From Blastocladiella emersonii ATCC 22665 (taxonomy: Eukaryota; Blastocladiomycota; Blastocladiomycetes; Blastocladiales; Blastocladiaceae): a DNA stretch of 64,000 nucleotides. The notes beneath the pieces were generated by a model that saw only the letters and a list, made by a program, of their open reading frames with translations, did no database searches and had not been told where the DNA came from. How positions within the stretch are numbered: the stretch's first letter is position 1; every line of letters starts with the position of its first letter. Made by a program: the position numbers and the translations under genes. Below, one piece after another: positions 1-11,831 of the stretch. The DNA is taken from assembly GCA_025594325.1 (NCBI GenBank), contig JANHCV010000001.1, positions 4,030,001 through 4,094,000 of the forward strand, written 5' to 3'.

Positions 1-1
1 C

Positions 2-3000
2 ACGGCGCTCATCATCGAGCGCGTCCACCGGTTCGGCTCCGAGTGCGCGCACTCGTGCCGGTGGGACGACTGCGTCGTGTTCAACGTGACGCCGACGTCG
101 GCTGTGCTGCTGATCGACGACAAGCGGATCCCCGTCGAGTGCCCCGGCCAGGCCTTCGCCGACTTCCTCAACGGCTGGCTCGCGGCGGTCCGCAGCCCGC
201 TCGGCGTGATGCTGCAGGACTTTGCGTCGCGCGAGGGCACGCGCGTCGGCAAGGGATCGCTGGTGCAGGTCCAGGAGGAGCGCGCGCCCTGGGTCCTCGT
301 CACGGCGCGTACCGGCCCGTTCGCCAACGTGCCCGTGTGGATCCCGCGCACACACGTCGAGTATCTCGTCGAGGGGACCCGCGCCCCGGGTATCGCCGAG
401 AACAAGCTCCCGCTGCGCATCCTCGTCGCGATGCGCCAGCTCGAGATGCCCGGCGTCGAGCTCGGCGCCGTGCTCGCCGATATGCTCAACAAGGGTAGCG
501 GCGTGCCCATCGCCGCGCCCGGCGGGACGTGGGGCCCGACGTTTGCGTTCCAGACGATCCAGCGCGGCGGCAACGGGTCGCCGCAGACCCAGTCCCCGCA
601 GACGGCCTCGCCCGTCCCGGGCGGCACCATGGCCACGCCGCCACGCCAGCTCCAGGGCACAATCTCCGGCGGCCAGTTCAGCGGCGCGCCGGGTGGGACC
701 GTCAAGCGCAAGGCGCCCGGCCCGCCGCCGGGCTCGTACGGCACCGTCAGCGGCGGGCACCCGGGCTACACGGCCGGCGGCGGTGGGACCGTCAGCGGGA
801 TGCCGCCGTCGCAGTACGGCACCGTGTCGGGCGGGGCCCCCGCGTACCCGACGGCGTCGGTGCAGCAGGGCTCGCCCGGCGCGTCGTACTCGACCAGCAC
901 GGTCATGTCGGTCGTCGGCGACCTGCGGCCGTACGGCAACAACAGCAACGACCCGTTCGCAAAGCCGGGCGGCGGCGATGGTAGTGGCGAGAAGGGCAAG
1001 CAGCAGCAGCCGGCGGCGCGGCTGGTCCCGACGATTGAGGTGCCGCCGCTCAACTCAGTGCACGTCGGCGACAACTCGATCGAGCAGTACGCGAGCCAGT
1101 ACTACGAGACCAAGTCGGGTAGTATATTTGGCAAGAAGAAGGGCGCGTTCGACCAGAAGATGCTCACCTACTCGGATGTACGTCGCGTCGGCGCGGTCAT
1201 GAAACGTGACTCTGACTGACTCCGCAAAACCATTCTAGACCCCGCTCAAGAAGCCGCTGACGCGTTCGGCGTACGCCGAGGTCCGCGACACCAAGACGGC
1301 GCTCGAGACGTCGACGTGGATCATGACGTACATGGGCGACTTCAAGGCCAAGGGCACGACGCAGCTCGAGGCGGCCAAGTTTGTCATCGAGAACGCGCTC
1401 TCGAGCTCGGCGCTCGTCGACGAGACGTACTGCCAGATCGTCAAGCAGATTACGCAGCACCCGCGGCCTGAGGGGTACGCTGCCATGGCCATTGCCGTCT
1501 CCCGCACACGAATGCTGACCATATCCCCTAAAACCGTGTAGCGCGCTGCTCGGCTTCCGGCTGATGAGCATGTGCGCGGCGTTCCTGGCACCGAGCGACG
1601 ACCTATTCTCGTCCATGTGCCGGTTCATGCAGCAGCAGCTGCGCGGGACGACGGACCCGGCGCTGGTCGCGCTCGTCAACTTCGTGTACTCGAACATGTA
1701 CAAGACGATCAAGGTCGGGTGCCGCAATCTCGGGCCGAGCCGCGAGGAGCTCGAGGCGCTGCACGCCAACGCCCTCATCAAGTTCCGCGTCGAGCTGCCC
1801 GACCGCACCGCGCGCACCTACCTCATCGACTCGTTCACGGTCGGGTCCGACATCCTCAACAAGCTCGAGGAGCGGTACCAGGTCGGCGATTTCGCGCACG
1901 ACTTCGGGCTCGTCATCGACGGCGGACCGCGGACCGGCAGCGGCGTGCTCCCGCTCGTCCCCGTCCTCGAGACGGACCGCCTCGCCGACATTCTGTCGCT
2001 CGCCGAGCACCTCGGCAAGGCCAACGCGGGCGGCGAAGACGGCGACGACAGCGACGGCGAGGGCGAGGGCAAGAAGGCCGCGGCCACTGGGTCGGGCGGC
2101 ACGGCGACGCCGGCGCCCGCGCGCGACCCGCCGCGCGTCGTGTACATGCACAAGTACTGGTCGAGCGCGGGAGCGGGGTCCTCGCGGCAGCTGCGCACGA
2201 GTGACGAAGACCAGGGCAAGGGCAGCACGTCCAAGCTCAAGCAGCTGGGCAACTCGTCGACGGGGCCCGACGCGCACCTGCCGCCGCTGATCGTGGCGGG
2301 GCTCCCGCTCCTATACTCTGCGCCGCTCTTGGAGTGGACGTTCCACCACCTCGCGGGCGCCTTCATCCGCGGCGACCTGATCTCGGCGCTCGAGCTCAAG
2401 CCCAACGCGCAGTCGGAGCTCGTCTACCTCATGGCGCTGCTCGGCGTCGCGCTGTCGCCCGACGACCTGCTCGAGGTGGTCCCGCCCGTGCTCCTCGCGC
2501 CCGGCCGCGAGTCGGGCGTGATCGTCCGCGCCAAGATCGAGAACCAGCTGCACGACTGGAAGGACGCGCAGACGGTGCGGCAGCTGACGGCGGCCAAGAA
2601 CGCGAGCGCGCACGCGCAAGGGCTTGGCGGCGCCAAGTGGGGCAGCACGGGCAACATGCTCAACGACGGGCCCGGCGGGGCGGGCACCTCATCGGCGTCG
2701 CTGCCCATGGGCGCGACGGGCCGGCGCGCCAGCGCCAAGGCGTCGGCCGTCAGCGCGGCAGCGGTCCCGGCCATCTCGCTGCCCGAGCTCGCCAAGCGCG
2801 AGTTCATTGACCGCACGCGCGCCACGTTCCAGTACTTTGGCGCGTTTCCGTTCCACGTGCGCGCGGCCGCCGACGCGCGGTTCGCTGACGGCGGGCTCCT
2901 GTTCGTCAACGAGCACGGCGTCATGATCCTCGACGAGAAGTCGCGCAAGCTCGTCATGTCGGTCGACTACGACGAGCTCGTCGAGACCGAGTGCCAGCAG

Positions 3001-3453
3001 GACGAGTTCACGATCCGCACCCAGAACATGCTCCAGAAGCGCATCATCCGGTTCCAGACGCTCCAGGGGTTCATGCTGCTCGACGTGATCGGCCACTACA
3101 AGGCCGCGTACGTCACGGCCAAGGCCAAGCAGCAGCAGTCGGCCGCCGCCGCTGGGACGACCATGGGCGTGGCCAAGTCTCCGTCGAACCCGCAGCTCTC
3201 GCAGATGCAGCAGGGCCAGCCACCGCAGCACCAGCAGCAGCAGTACGGCGGCCACGGGTACCAGCAGCAGCAACAGCAGGGCCAGATGCCGTACGGCCAG
3301 CAGTACCCGCAGCAGCCGCCGCAGCAGCAGTACCAGCAGGGCCCGCCGCCCAAGCTGCACTCGGCGTCCATGATCTCCGGCTCGATGCCCAACCTCGCGG
3401 CCATGGACCCGTACAACTCGGTGCGCGGGTACGGCTCGGGGCCTGGGCACTGA
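2..3453 (+). CDS. MyTH4-FERM tail of an unconventional myosin-like protein (5' partial)
   Basis: The reading frame is open at the left edge, so the N-terminus, including any motor domain, lies outside. Exons are 2-1177, 1239-1474 and 1542-3453, giving 1,107 visible residues. Residues about 10-65 resemble the last lobe of a FERM domain and about 80-120 an SH3-like fold (KGSLVQVQEE, PVWIPRTHVEYL). A Gly/Ser/Pro linker follows. A MyTH4 domain spans about 390-540 (TPLKKPLTRSAY, YCQIVKQITQHPRPEG, LLGFRLMSMC). A second FERM spans about 544-1000, with the F1 lobe at 544, the F2 lobe from about 790 and the F3/PTB-like lobe from about 886. The last 110 residues are Gln/Pro-rich. FERM-SH3-MyTH4-FERM is the order in myosin VII/XV-type tails, which bind cargo and membrane at actin-rich protrusions. 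A kinesin or motor-less protein cannot be excluded without the upstream part. The stop lies 65 bp from the convergent STIL gene. Confidence 0.8.
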
Positions 3454-3518
3454 AGAAACGACTTGTTGTTTGATTCCGTCTTGTTACAGTTTACGTTTAT
3501 ATATTCATTCAATCCAGT

Positions 3519-6162
3519 TCAGTCATCGATGAGGTTGTACTTGCGCAGGTACTCGAGGCTCGAGAAGCTGAGACCCAAGAGCATCGAGTCGTCGGGCGGC
3601 GGCGCGGCGATGGGGACCGTCCTCCGCGGCTGCTTCTGCTTCCTGGGTTTCGGCGCGGGAGCGGGGACTGCAGGTACTGGAACGGCAGACGGCGCGAGTG
3701 GCGACTCGGACTCGATCGTGGCCATGAACGCGTCGAGGTCGAGGTCGTCCTCGATATCGTCGACCTTGGCCGGCGGAGCCGCCGCGCGGGCCGAGTCGCC
3801 GTGGTGCTGCTGGTCGTCGGTCAAGTCGAGCCACTCCTCGCGCGGTCCCGTCGAATCGTTGCCCGAGTAGTAGTACCGGCTGCCGCTGACACTGCCGCCG
3901 CCGAGCCGCTCGTAAATCTCGTTGCTGAGCTCCTCGTCGTCGAAATCCTCGAGTACGAACTGATCGTTGGGCGACGCGACCTGCGCGGCGATCCGCTGCG
4001 AGATATCGGCGATCGAGAGTTCCACGCGGTCGGACCGCGGCGAGTCGCGCGCTAGCGGCCGCCGATCCAGCACCGCGGCCGAAGCGGGGGCGGCGACAGC
4101 AGGACGGTGTGGCGTGACCATGGTAACGTCGCCGAACGGCGGCTCGGGCAGCGGGTCCGTCTGCTCGACGGGGACGAGGCGCGGGGTCCCGGTGCGCCCG
4201 CGACTGAGCGGCGGCGGCGTGGGCAGGTCGACGGGCGAGTCGTGGCCGTGGCCGTGCGACGAGAAGGTGCCGAGCAGGCGCGAGTCGGTGCTCAGGGCGG
4301 CGACGAGGTCTTCGGTAGAGGGAACGAGGAGGCCGGCGGACGTGTTGACGCCGATTGACTCGGTCAGCGCGCGCGGTGGCGTCGGGACCGCATCAATGAC
4401 GAACGAGGTGTTCACTCCCATGCTGCGGTAGGTGGGTCTGGACGGGGGGTCGGGCGCGGGTGCTGGCGCGGGTGCTGGCGCGGGCTGCGGCGGAAGCGGA
4501 AGCGGTTGCTGTTGCAAGGCAATCTGGGTGCGCATAAAGTCCAGTTGCTGCATCATGAAGAGGACCATCTGCTGCAGGCTCGCGTCCGCGGGCGCACTCG
4601 AGCTCGTAAGCGGTAGTTGTGGCGGAGAAGGAGCGCGCGGCAGCGCGGCAGTTGGTTGCGCTGGAACAAGTGGCGATGGCGGGTTGGTCGCTTGTGGTTG
4701 CGGCTGCGGCTGCGGCTGTACAGCGGGCGACGCCGAAGCGCGCGTCGACACAGAGGAAGCACTCGCGGCAGAAACGACAGGCTCGACAACGCTCGATGTA
4801 GCCGCCGCAGCCGGTTGCGCGACGGGCGAGTAGGGCCGCGTGATACCGAGCATCTCCTTGGGCTGCAGCGGCGACACGAGCCACTTGCCCGTCGACGGCC
4901 GGAAATCGGCGACGAGCAGCTGGTGCTGGCGGGTCTCGAGCTTCCACTTGTAGAAGCGGCACGGCGCGGAAGCGGTGACGGGGAAGACGGCGAGCAGGTA
5001 CGGCGGCTGGTTGACGCGCTGCAGGTTCGGCGCCGCGGCAAACTCAGTGCACACGCCGAGCGTGTGGCGGCCAAAGACGCCGTCCTTGGTGCCCGAGATC
5101 CACACGCCGGCGATCGGGAGCGAAGAGGGCTCCTTGCGCAGGAGGTAGGCGCGGCGGGCGCGGTTCACGCTCAAGTAGCCGGAGCTGAGCTGGCGGTCAC
5201 CGCAAACGAGGCGGGCCGAGACGCTGTTCTCGACGAGGCGCAGCGGGCGGATCGGGGTGACGGTGAGCTCGGCGCGCGGGGACAGGTCAATGTCTAGGGG
5301 GTTCGCGGAGGTGAGTCGCGGTGGGCCGAGCGCAGAAAATGGGGAGGCTCGTACACGAGAGCTTTACGAGCGCAGCGTTGAAAACAAAGGCGCGGACCCG
5401 GTGGCTGGTCTTAAGCGAGTTGAGCAGAGTTGCGTCCGAGTCGTGGACAAAGTAGATCTGGAGGGCGCGACGGTGAGTTCAATTACCGCCCGAGAATTGC
5501 GAGGTGGAACGTACCGGCACGGAGGTCCCGCGCGAGTGGGTCGGGAGCAAATCGCCGCTCATGGTGATACCCTTGTCGAAGCAATCAAACTCGAGCGGGG
5601 GTGGTGCGCCCACAGCCGGGCTTGCTGGAGCCGCCGAAGGAAGGTCCGAGGGCGGCACGGGATGGCGCGCCGAGGAGACGAGGAAGCCAATGTGGGCGCC
5701 GTCGGCTGGCAAGTAACACGAGAGATGAATCTGCAAGGTTGATAGGGCCGACACAGAGAGCTTGACGGCCGACTCGCGGGCGAGCGAGGCCGAGTCGACG
5801 ACGGTCTCGCTCCCCGTAGGCGTCGGGTCCCACAGCATGACGTTGGCGGCGGCCGGTGCGTCAAAGACGACGCTCAGGTCGGCGGCCTGGGCGGCAGCGT
5901 AGAGCGAGTGGATCGGGCGGGGCTGCTGCTGGATGGGCTGGAGATCCGACTCGTCCCACGCGGGTGTTGGCGCCGGTCGACTGGGCTGGATCCGCGGAGG
6001 AGCCGCAGCAGCGGTGCGCATGACGGGTGCCACGGGCGGCGAGTATCGTTTGATCACCGAGGGCGGCCGACTGGGCGGCACCGTCGTCGATGACGGGTTC
6101 CGCGCGCGGCGGTTCACGGGGCGCAGGCCTCGCAGGTCGTCTTCATGGTGCATGGGATTCAT
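3519..6162 (-). CDS. STIL: STIL/Ana2-like centriole duplication factor
   Basis: Exons are 6162-5515, 5457-5355 and 5293-3519, giving 841 residues. STIL-family proteins recruit SAS-6 to the procentriole and are activated by PLK4. Residues 95-215 match the STIL N-terminal region (VMLWDPTP at about 108-115, then hydrophobic strands and FDKGIT). About residues 307-345 carry the second conserved block (SLPIAGVWISG). Residues about 488-514 form the short central coiled coil (QQMVLFMMQQLDFMRTQIAL). The last 20 residues (LSFSSLEYLRKYNLI) match the C-terminal motif of animal STIL, roughly SFATKKYMKRYGLL. The rest is long Pro/Ser/Ala-rich disorder, as in homologues. The first ATG, at 6162, follows a shared promoter with the ABC transporter gene. 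The assignment rests on several short conserved blocks in the right order rather than on overall identity. Confidence 0.8.
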
Positions 6163-6536
6163 GTGCGGTGCCGCGCGTGCGTTGCATCGAGTGTTGGAGA
6201 GTCAAACGGGGGCATGGCGGCGGAAGGGAGGTCCGAGGGGTCGATGGGCGCGCCGGCCGAGTCGCGGTCTTGCACCCCCTGAGCCGGCGTCAGGTGGGCG
6301 GCCTGCCACTCCCACCGACGAGAGGCGCGACGCGTCGTTGGCAGGGAAAGTTGTGCGCCGCGATGGCCGCGATGGCCGCCGGAAACCCGGAACCCGCTGC
6401 AAGCCGCACTGCCCGCTCCCGCTCTCTCTGTTCCCCCAAAAACATCGCTCGAAGCAACGCTATCACCCACACGCATCAACGCCACCGACAACTCGCAGCA
6501 TCAGCATCGACCACGATCCTCGCCCATCACCCAACC
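6163..6536. promoter_or_regulatory. Bidirectional promoter region, STIL / ABC transporter
   Basis: This 374-bp region separates the divergent start codons of STIL (minus) and the Adp1-like gene (plus). It is GC-rich on the STIL side and becomes pyrimidine/CA-rich near the plus-strand ATG at 6537. I see no clear TATA box. The regulatory role is inferred from position only. Confidence 0.5.
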
Positions 6537-9500
6537 ATGGCCTCGCCACCGCCGCCACCGCCGCCACCGCCGCGCTCCGCCTTTGCCGTGCGCAACCCGC
6601 TGGTCGTGTCGCCGCTGGTGCCGCGCGGGCTCGGCGCGTTCGGTGCCGAGGGCCCCGACGACCGGCTGCCGGGCCCCGACGGCAAGTGCCCGCCGTGCTT
6701 CAACTGCCTGCTGCCGGCGTTCCAGTGCCACAACTTCGGCACCTGCTCGAGCTACACGGGCCGGTGCGAGTGCCCCGCGGGCTTCGGCGGCGACGACTGC
6801 GCCGAGCCGCTGTGCGGGTCGCTCGTCGACGCCAACCCGCGCCGCCCGCCGCGCCGCGACGCCAAGCAGTGCGCCTGCACCGACGGCTGGACCGGCCTCA
6901 ACTGCAACGTGTGCGCCCGCGACGACGTGTGCAACGCCCTCGTCCCGCCCGGCCTCAACGGCACCTGCTACGCGAGCCCCATCGCCGTCAAGGCCAACCA
7001 CCAGATGTGCAAGGTCACCAACCCCAAGATCGTCGAGATGCTCAAGGACGACAAGCCCGAGGTCACTCTCTCGTGCAACGCCACCGCCGGCTCCGCGCCC
7101 GCCCCCGGCGCCGTGCCCGGTCCCGACGGCGCGCTCCCGCCCTCGGCCCGCTGCGGGTTCCAGTTCTGGATCGGCGGCGTGCAGTCCTTCTACTGCGACC
7201 TCGACCAGTGCACCGGGTCCGTGAGCAACGCCGACAACAGCACCGCCTACGACTGCGACAAGATCCGGTGCGGGTGCCTCGCCGACCGCATGCTGTGCGG
7301 CAAGGACGGCTCCGTCGACATCCGCGAGTTCCTCGCCGAGGAGGTCCGCGGCCCGGGCAAGCTCACCTGCACCCCGCCCGGCGCGCCCGGCGGCCGCAAG
7401 TGCGAGTTCACCGAGCCCGCCATGGACAACCTCATCTCCGACATTTTCGGCGACACGTCCATCCAGCTCCAGTGCTCCCAGGGCGAGTGCCTGCACGTCA
7501 GCCAGATCCCCGGCTACGGCCACCCGGGCATCGCGCGCCCGCCCGCGGGTTCGCCGCTCGTGTTCGCGCTCCTGACGGCCGGCGCACTCTTGGTCGTCGC
7601 CTGCGTCCTCTTCGCCTTCTGGCGCGTCCAGCGCCGCGCCCGCGCCGGTGGCAACGGCACCAGCTACCTGCCCATGACCCAGGAGGAGCTCGACAAGCTC
7701 ATGGCCGACCACGTCCCCGCCACCCTCGCCTTCCGCGACATTCGGTACCGCATCCCGATCCCCGGCAAGCGCGGGAACGGGTCTGGCGGTAACGCAGGCG
7801 GTGCCGCGACGGCCGAGATCCTGCACGGTATCCACGGCGTCGTCCGCCACGGCGAGATCATGGCCATCATGGGCGGCAGCGGGGCGGGCAAGTCGAGTTG
7901 CCTGGACATTCTGGCGAGGCGCAACAAGTCGGGCGTCGTCAGCGGACACATGCTCGTCAACGGCCGCGTCCTCGACCGGTCCGAGTTCAAGCAGATGTGC
8001 GGCTTCGTCGACCAGGAGGACATGCTCATGCCCACGCTCACCGTCGAGGAGACCATCCTCTACTCGGCCCTGCTGCGCCTGCCAAAGGACATGAGCTACG
8101 AGGCCAAGTGGAACCGCGTCCGCGAGACGGTACTTTCGTTCCTCTCGTATCTCTCCACTCCCTCAACTCACCCCCCGTCCTCTCCCCCAAAACTAGATGG
8201 TCGAGCTCGGCATCACGCACATTGCCAAGTCGCGCATCGGCGACGCGTCCATGCGCGGCATCAGCGGCGGCGAGAAGCGCCGCGTCAGCATCGCGTGCGA
8301 GCTCGTCACCTCGCCTTCAATTTTGTTCCTCGACGAGGCGACTTCGGGACTCGACGCCTTCAACGCCGCCAACGTCGTCGAGTGCCTGCGCAACCTCGCC
8401 CGAAACTACAACCGGACCATCGTGCTCACCATCCACCAGCCGCGGAGCGACATCTTCGCCATGTTCGACCGCCTGCTGCTCCTCAGCAAGGGCCACCTCG
8501 TCTACTCGGGCGCCGCGCAGGACGCCGTGCACCACTTCACGCAGATTGGCTACCAGTGCCCCGTCGGCTACAATATCGCCGACTACCTCATCGACATCAC
8601 CGTCGGGAACAAGTCCAACGGCGCCGGCGGCGCGGCCGTCGTCGTGGACCCCGAGGCCGCGAGCGCCGCGTCCAGCTCCAACCACAGCGGGTCGCCCATC
8701 AACGTCCGCGTCGACCGCGTCGGCCCAGCGCCCGCGGCCAACGGCGGCGCGACCGCGCCGCTCCGCGCCATGGCCGAGCCGTCGCTCCCGCCCGTCGAGG
8801 GCGACGACGGGGACGATCTCGACTACTGGGAGAACAACCTGCCGCTCAACGCGTCGGGCAAGCTGCGCAGCAGCAACCCGCGCATCGACCAGATCGAGTC
8901 GACGCCGCTGCGGCCCGCGACCCCGCTGTCCCCGCACACGCGCGCGCGGTCGGCCGAGGCGCGGCACCTGCAGCACCTCGCCGAGGGGTTCGGCCGGTCG
9001 TCGGCCGGCGCCACGCTGCAGAGCGAGCTGCGCGAGGCGTCGCGGCCGCCCGCGCACCACCACCGGTCTATTGGGCACAGCAACGGGCCCGCTCCCGAAA
9101 ATGACGTCGACGATGAGCGCGAGCAGCTCCTGTCGCCGACGACGCAGCACATCCGGTCGCTCGCGTCGCAGCGCGCGCCGCTGCTCACGCAGTTCCGGAT
9201 CCTGGCCGACCGCACGTTCAAGAACCTGTACCGCAACCCGTACCTGCTGCTGACGCACTACCTCATGGCCGTGGTCGTGGCGGTGCTGTGCGGGCTGCTG
9301 TTCTGGCGCGTCACGGCCGACATTGCCGGGTTCCAGAACCGCATGGGGTGCTTCTTCTTCGTGTGCTCGCTGTTCGGTTTCTCGTGTCTGTCGTCGCTGC
9401 AGACGTTTGCCGCGGAGCGCGTCCTGTTCACGCGCGAGCGCGCCAACGGGTACTACAGCCCGCTGACCTACTTCCTCGCCAAGATCCTGTGCGACATGAT

Positions 9501-10011
9501 CCCGCTGCGCGTCGTGCCGCCGCTCCTCCTCGGGTGCATCATCTACAACATGGTCGGCCTCGTCGCGTCGTACGTCGTGTTCCTCAAGTTCCTCCTGGTC
9601 CTGGTCCTGTTCAACGTGACGGCCGCCGCGCTGTGCTTCCTCGCCTCGCTCGCGGTCCCCGACACGTCGGTCGCCAACCTATTTGCGTCGCTCGCCATGC
9701 TCTTCTCGATGCTGTTCGGCAAGGTGCTCCTCAACACGGACACGATCCCCGGCGCGCTCCGCTGGCTCCAGCACCTCAGCTTCTTCAACTACGCGCTCGA
9801 GGCCCTCGTCGTCAACGAGCTCAAGGAGCTGCAGCTCACCGAGACCAAGTACGGCCTCCAGATCGAGGTGCCCGCGGCCGTCATCCTGTCCACGTTCGGC
9901 TTCAACGCCCAGGCGTTCTGGGCTGACGTCTACAAGCTCGTCGCCATGTCGAGCGGGTTCCTCGTCCTCGCGTACCTCACGCTGCACTTCTTCGTCAAGG
10001 AGCGCCGGTGA
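6537..10011 (+). CDS. Adp1-like ABCG-family half transporter with EGF-like repeats
   Basis: Two exons (6537-8129, 8197-10011) give 1,135 residues; yeast Adp1 has 1,049. The order is a Pro-rich N-terminus, a Cys-rich region with EGF-like modules (about 40-140, e.g. CECPAGFGGDDC and CTDGWTGLNCNVC), more paired cysteines to about 330, and one membrane segment at about 340-362. The nucleotide-binding domain follows: Walker A GGSGAGKSS near 444, signature ISGGEKRRVS, Walker B ILFLDEATSGLD, H-loop TIHQPRSD. After a ~190-residue disordered linker comes an ABC2-type domain of about six helices, ending LHFFVKERR. The cytosolic-NBD-first layout is that of ABCG/White-type half transporters. The large N-terminal Cys-rich domain is typical of fungal Adp1. 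No cleavable signal peptide is obvious. The substrate is unknown. Its single intron falls inside the NBD, and its end lies 201 bp from the convergent GPKOW gene. Confidence 0.87.
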
Positions 10012-10212
10012 TGCTGCTCCTCGCTCAAGTTTTGTGGCTCGTCGTTCCTGCTGTTGTACAGTTTGGGGAAGTCGGTCGCTCGAACGACCGGTCCTCCCCA
10101 CGCATCCTCTCCCTCCCCCCCTCCCTCTCTCCCCTCCCACGCACTCGCTCGTTTACCATACATCGAGGGCACGCAGTCCGTTTGCTCGCAACAATCCGCC
10201 GCAGTCGTCGTG

Positions 10213-11666
10213 TTAGGCAATCGCGCACACGTCGTCGAACCCGCATACGACCACCTCGTCGTCCTCGACGCGCACCACCACCTCCTCGCGCTTCTTGTCC
10301 TTGTCGATGATCTGGCCGCGTACACCCAGCAGGTCGTCGCGGTCGCCGCGCAGCTTGCGCGGGACGCGGACCACGCGCACGAGCCCGTCGATACTGGGGA
10401 CCGTGGTCTCGAGCGCCTTCTGTGGGACGCCCTCGAGCAGCGAACGCCGCGAGTCCTCGACCTCGACCACCGACACGCCGCCCGGCAGCACGTCGACGAT
10501 GCGCGCCTTGCGCTCGTAGTACTTGCCGCCCGCCAGCGACTTGGACACGATGCGTACACGCAGGTTCGGGCGCACCCAGATATCGCCGGGCGACAGGATA
10601 GACGTTGAGGAGGACGAGCTCGCAGCCGGGTGCTGTTTCGCCTTGGCCTCGCGCTTGGCCGCCTCGGCGTCGTACTCGGCGGGCGAGAGGAGCTTGAGGT
10701 CACGCGCGTCGACCTTGACGAGGTCGCCGTTCGCCGCGAGCTCGACGCGCGCTAGCTCCTTGTGGTGCATCAGCTCGCGCACGACGCCCAGCATCCCGGC
10801 GTGCCGCCCGTGCGTGACCAGAATGTACCCGCCGACGGCCAGCACGCGGCGTGCCTCGAGCTTCTCGTCGACGGTCACGTAGTGCCGCACCTTGCCGTTG
10901 GCGTCGGTCGGCAGCTCGTACGCGGGCGCGTCGGCACGTCGCCGCTTGCCCGATGCGGTCGGCACGTAGTCGGGCGTCGGTTGCGCGCCGAGGCCGAGGA
11001 GCGATGGACGCGGGATGTACTGGATGGGTTTCACGAGACTGGTTGATGGATGGATGGGGTGGTTAGTTGAGCGTTTCGTGTTCGTGGTGGTGTGGGCGTG
11101 AAAGCGTACCCGTTCTTCTGATTACGACCGATAGCCTGGCCCTCGGACCAGCCCATGCTGCGGAGCATCGCGACGCCAAAGTCGGCGATCGGTTTGGCTT
11201 CGTAGTCCTCCATCGAGCACTACGTCGCGGACACCGAGTCAGCGGGCGGATTCGGAGAAGCTTGTAACGACGCGAAGCAGCGTACGTGTTCGGGCAGGTC
11301 CTGGATCGCCTCCTCGAGCTCGCCGCGCCCCTTCGTGAGCAGCGGTGCATCCCTTGGTGCCGTCGAGATCTCGTACGGCTCCTCGCTGTCACCGTCCTTG
11401 GTAGCGGCGGCGCCCGACTCGGTAGCCGCGGTAGCGTCCCCGCCTCGTCTCCGCTTGGTGCCCTTGACCAGGAGGCCGTACTTGCCGGCAATGTCGCCGC
11501 CGGTGAACTCGCTCTCGCCGTACACAACGGTTTCGGGTGGTGGCGGAGCCGCAGCGGCGTCGCGGGAAGGGGATGGCGGCGCTTTCGTCGGCGACGACGC
11601 CGCGGTCGGCTTCGCCTTAGATGGTGATGGACGGCGGTCAGATTGCATGGTGTCGCTGCGTTGCAT
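10213..11666 (-). CDS. GPKOW: G-patch and KOW spliceosomal protein (GPKOW/Spp2/MOS2)
   Basis: Exons are 11666-11286, 11219-11110 and 11038-10213, giving 438 residues; human GPKOW has 476. Spp2/GPKOW binds the DEAH helicase Prp2/DHX16 through its G-patch and helps activate the spliceosome. The N-terminus is Ser/Pro-rich, with ESEFTGGDIAGKYGLLVKG. Residues about 128-170 hold the G-patch (FGVAMLRSMGW, GQAIGRNQKNG, then PRPSLLGLGA). Two KOW-type modules follow: GGYILVTHGRHAGMLGVV, then GDIWVRPNLRVRIVSK and an acidic/Val-rich end. The ATG at 11666 was chosen because it begins the conserved sequence and is retained in the diverged copy at 54466. It is divergent from DDX11, with 165 bp between start codons. 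A broken, rearranged relative lies at 53.5-55.1 kb. Confidence 0.85.
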
Positions 11667-11831
11667 CGAGTCTAGTGTCAAGTGAAGGTGTTGCGTAGCG
11701 AGTCCTGGAGAGGAGCAGCGCTCATGCCGATGTCGGCGCGCTGGTCGGCACGAGCGGTGAACGCGACCGACGGCCAAGTCGAAGACGACAACGACTCCGC
11801 TCTCCTTCCCCTCAACTGATGAAGCTTCACC
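11667..11831. promoter_or_regulatory. Bidirectional promoter, GPKOW / DDX11
   Basis: Only 165 bp separate the divergent start codons at 11666 (minus) and 11832 (plus), so both 5' UTRs and core promoters must share this stretch or overlap it. A diverged version of 147 bp lies between the two pseudogene starts at 54318 and 54466. No TATA box is evident. Confidence 0.5.
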
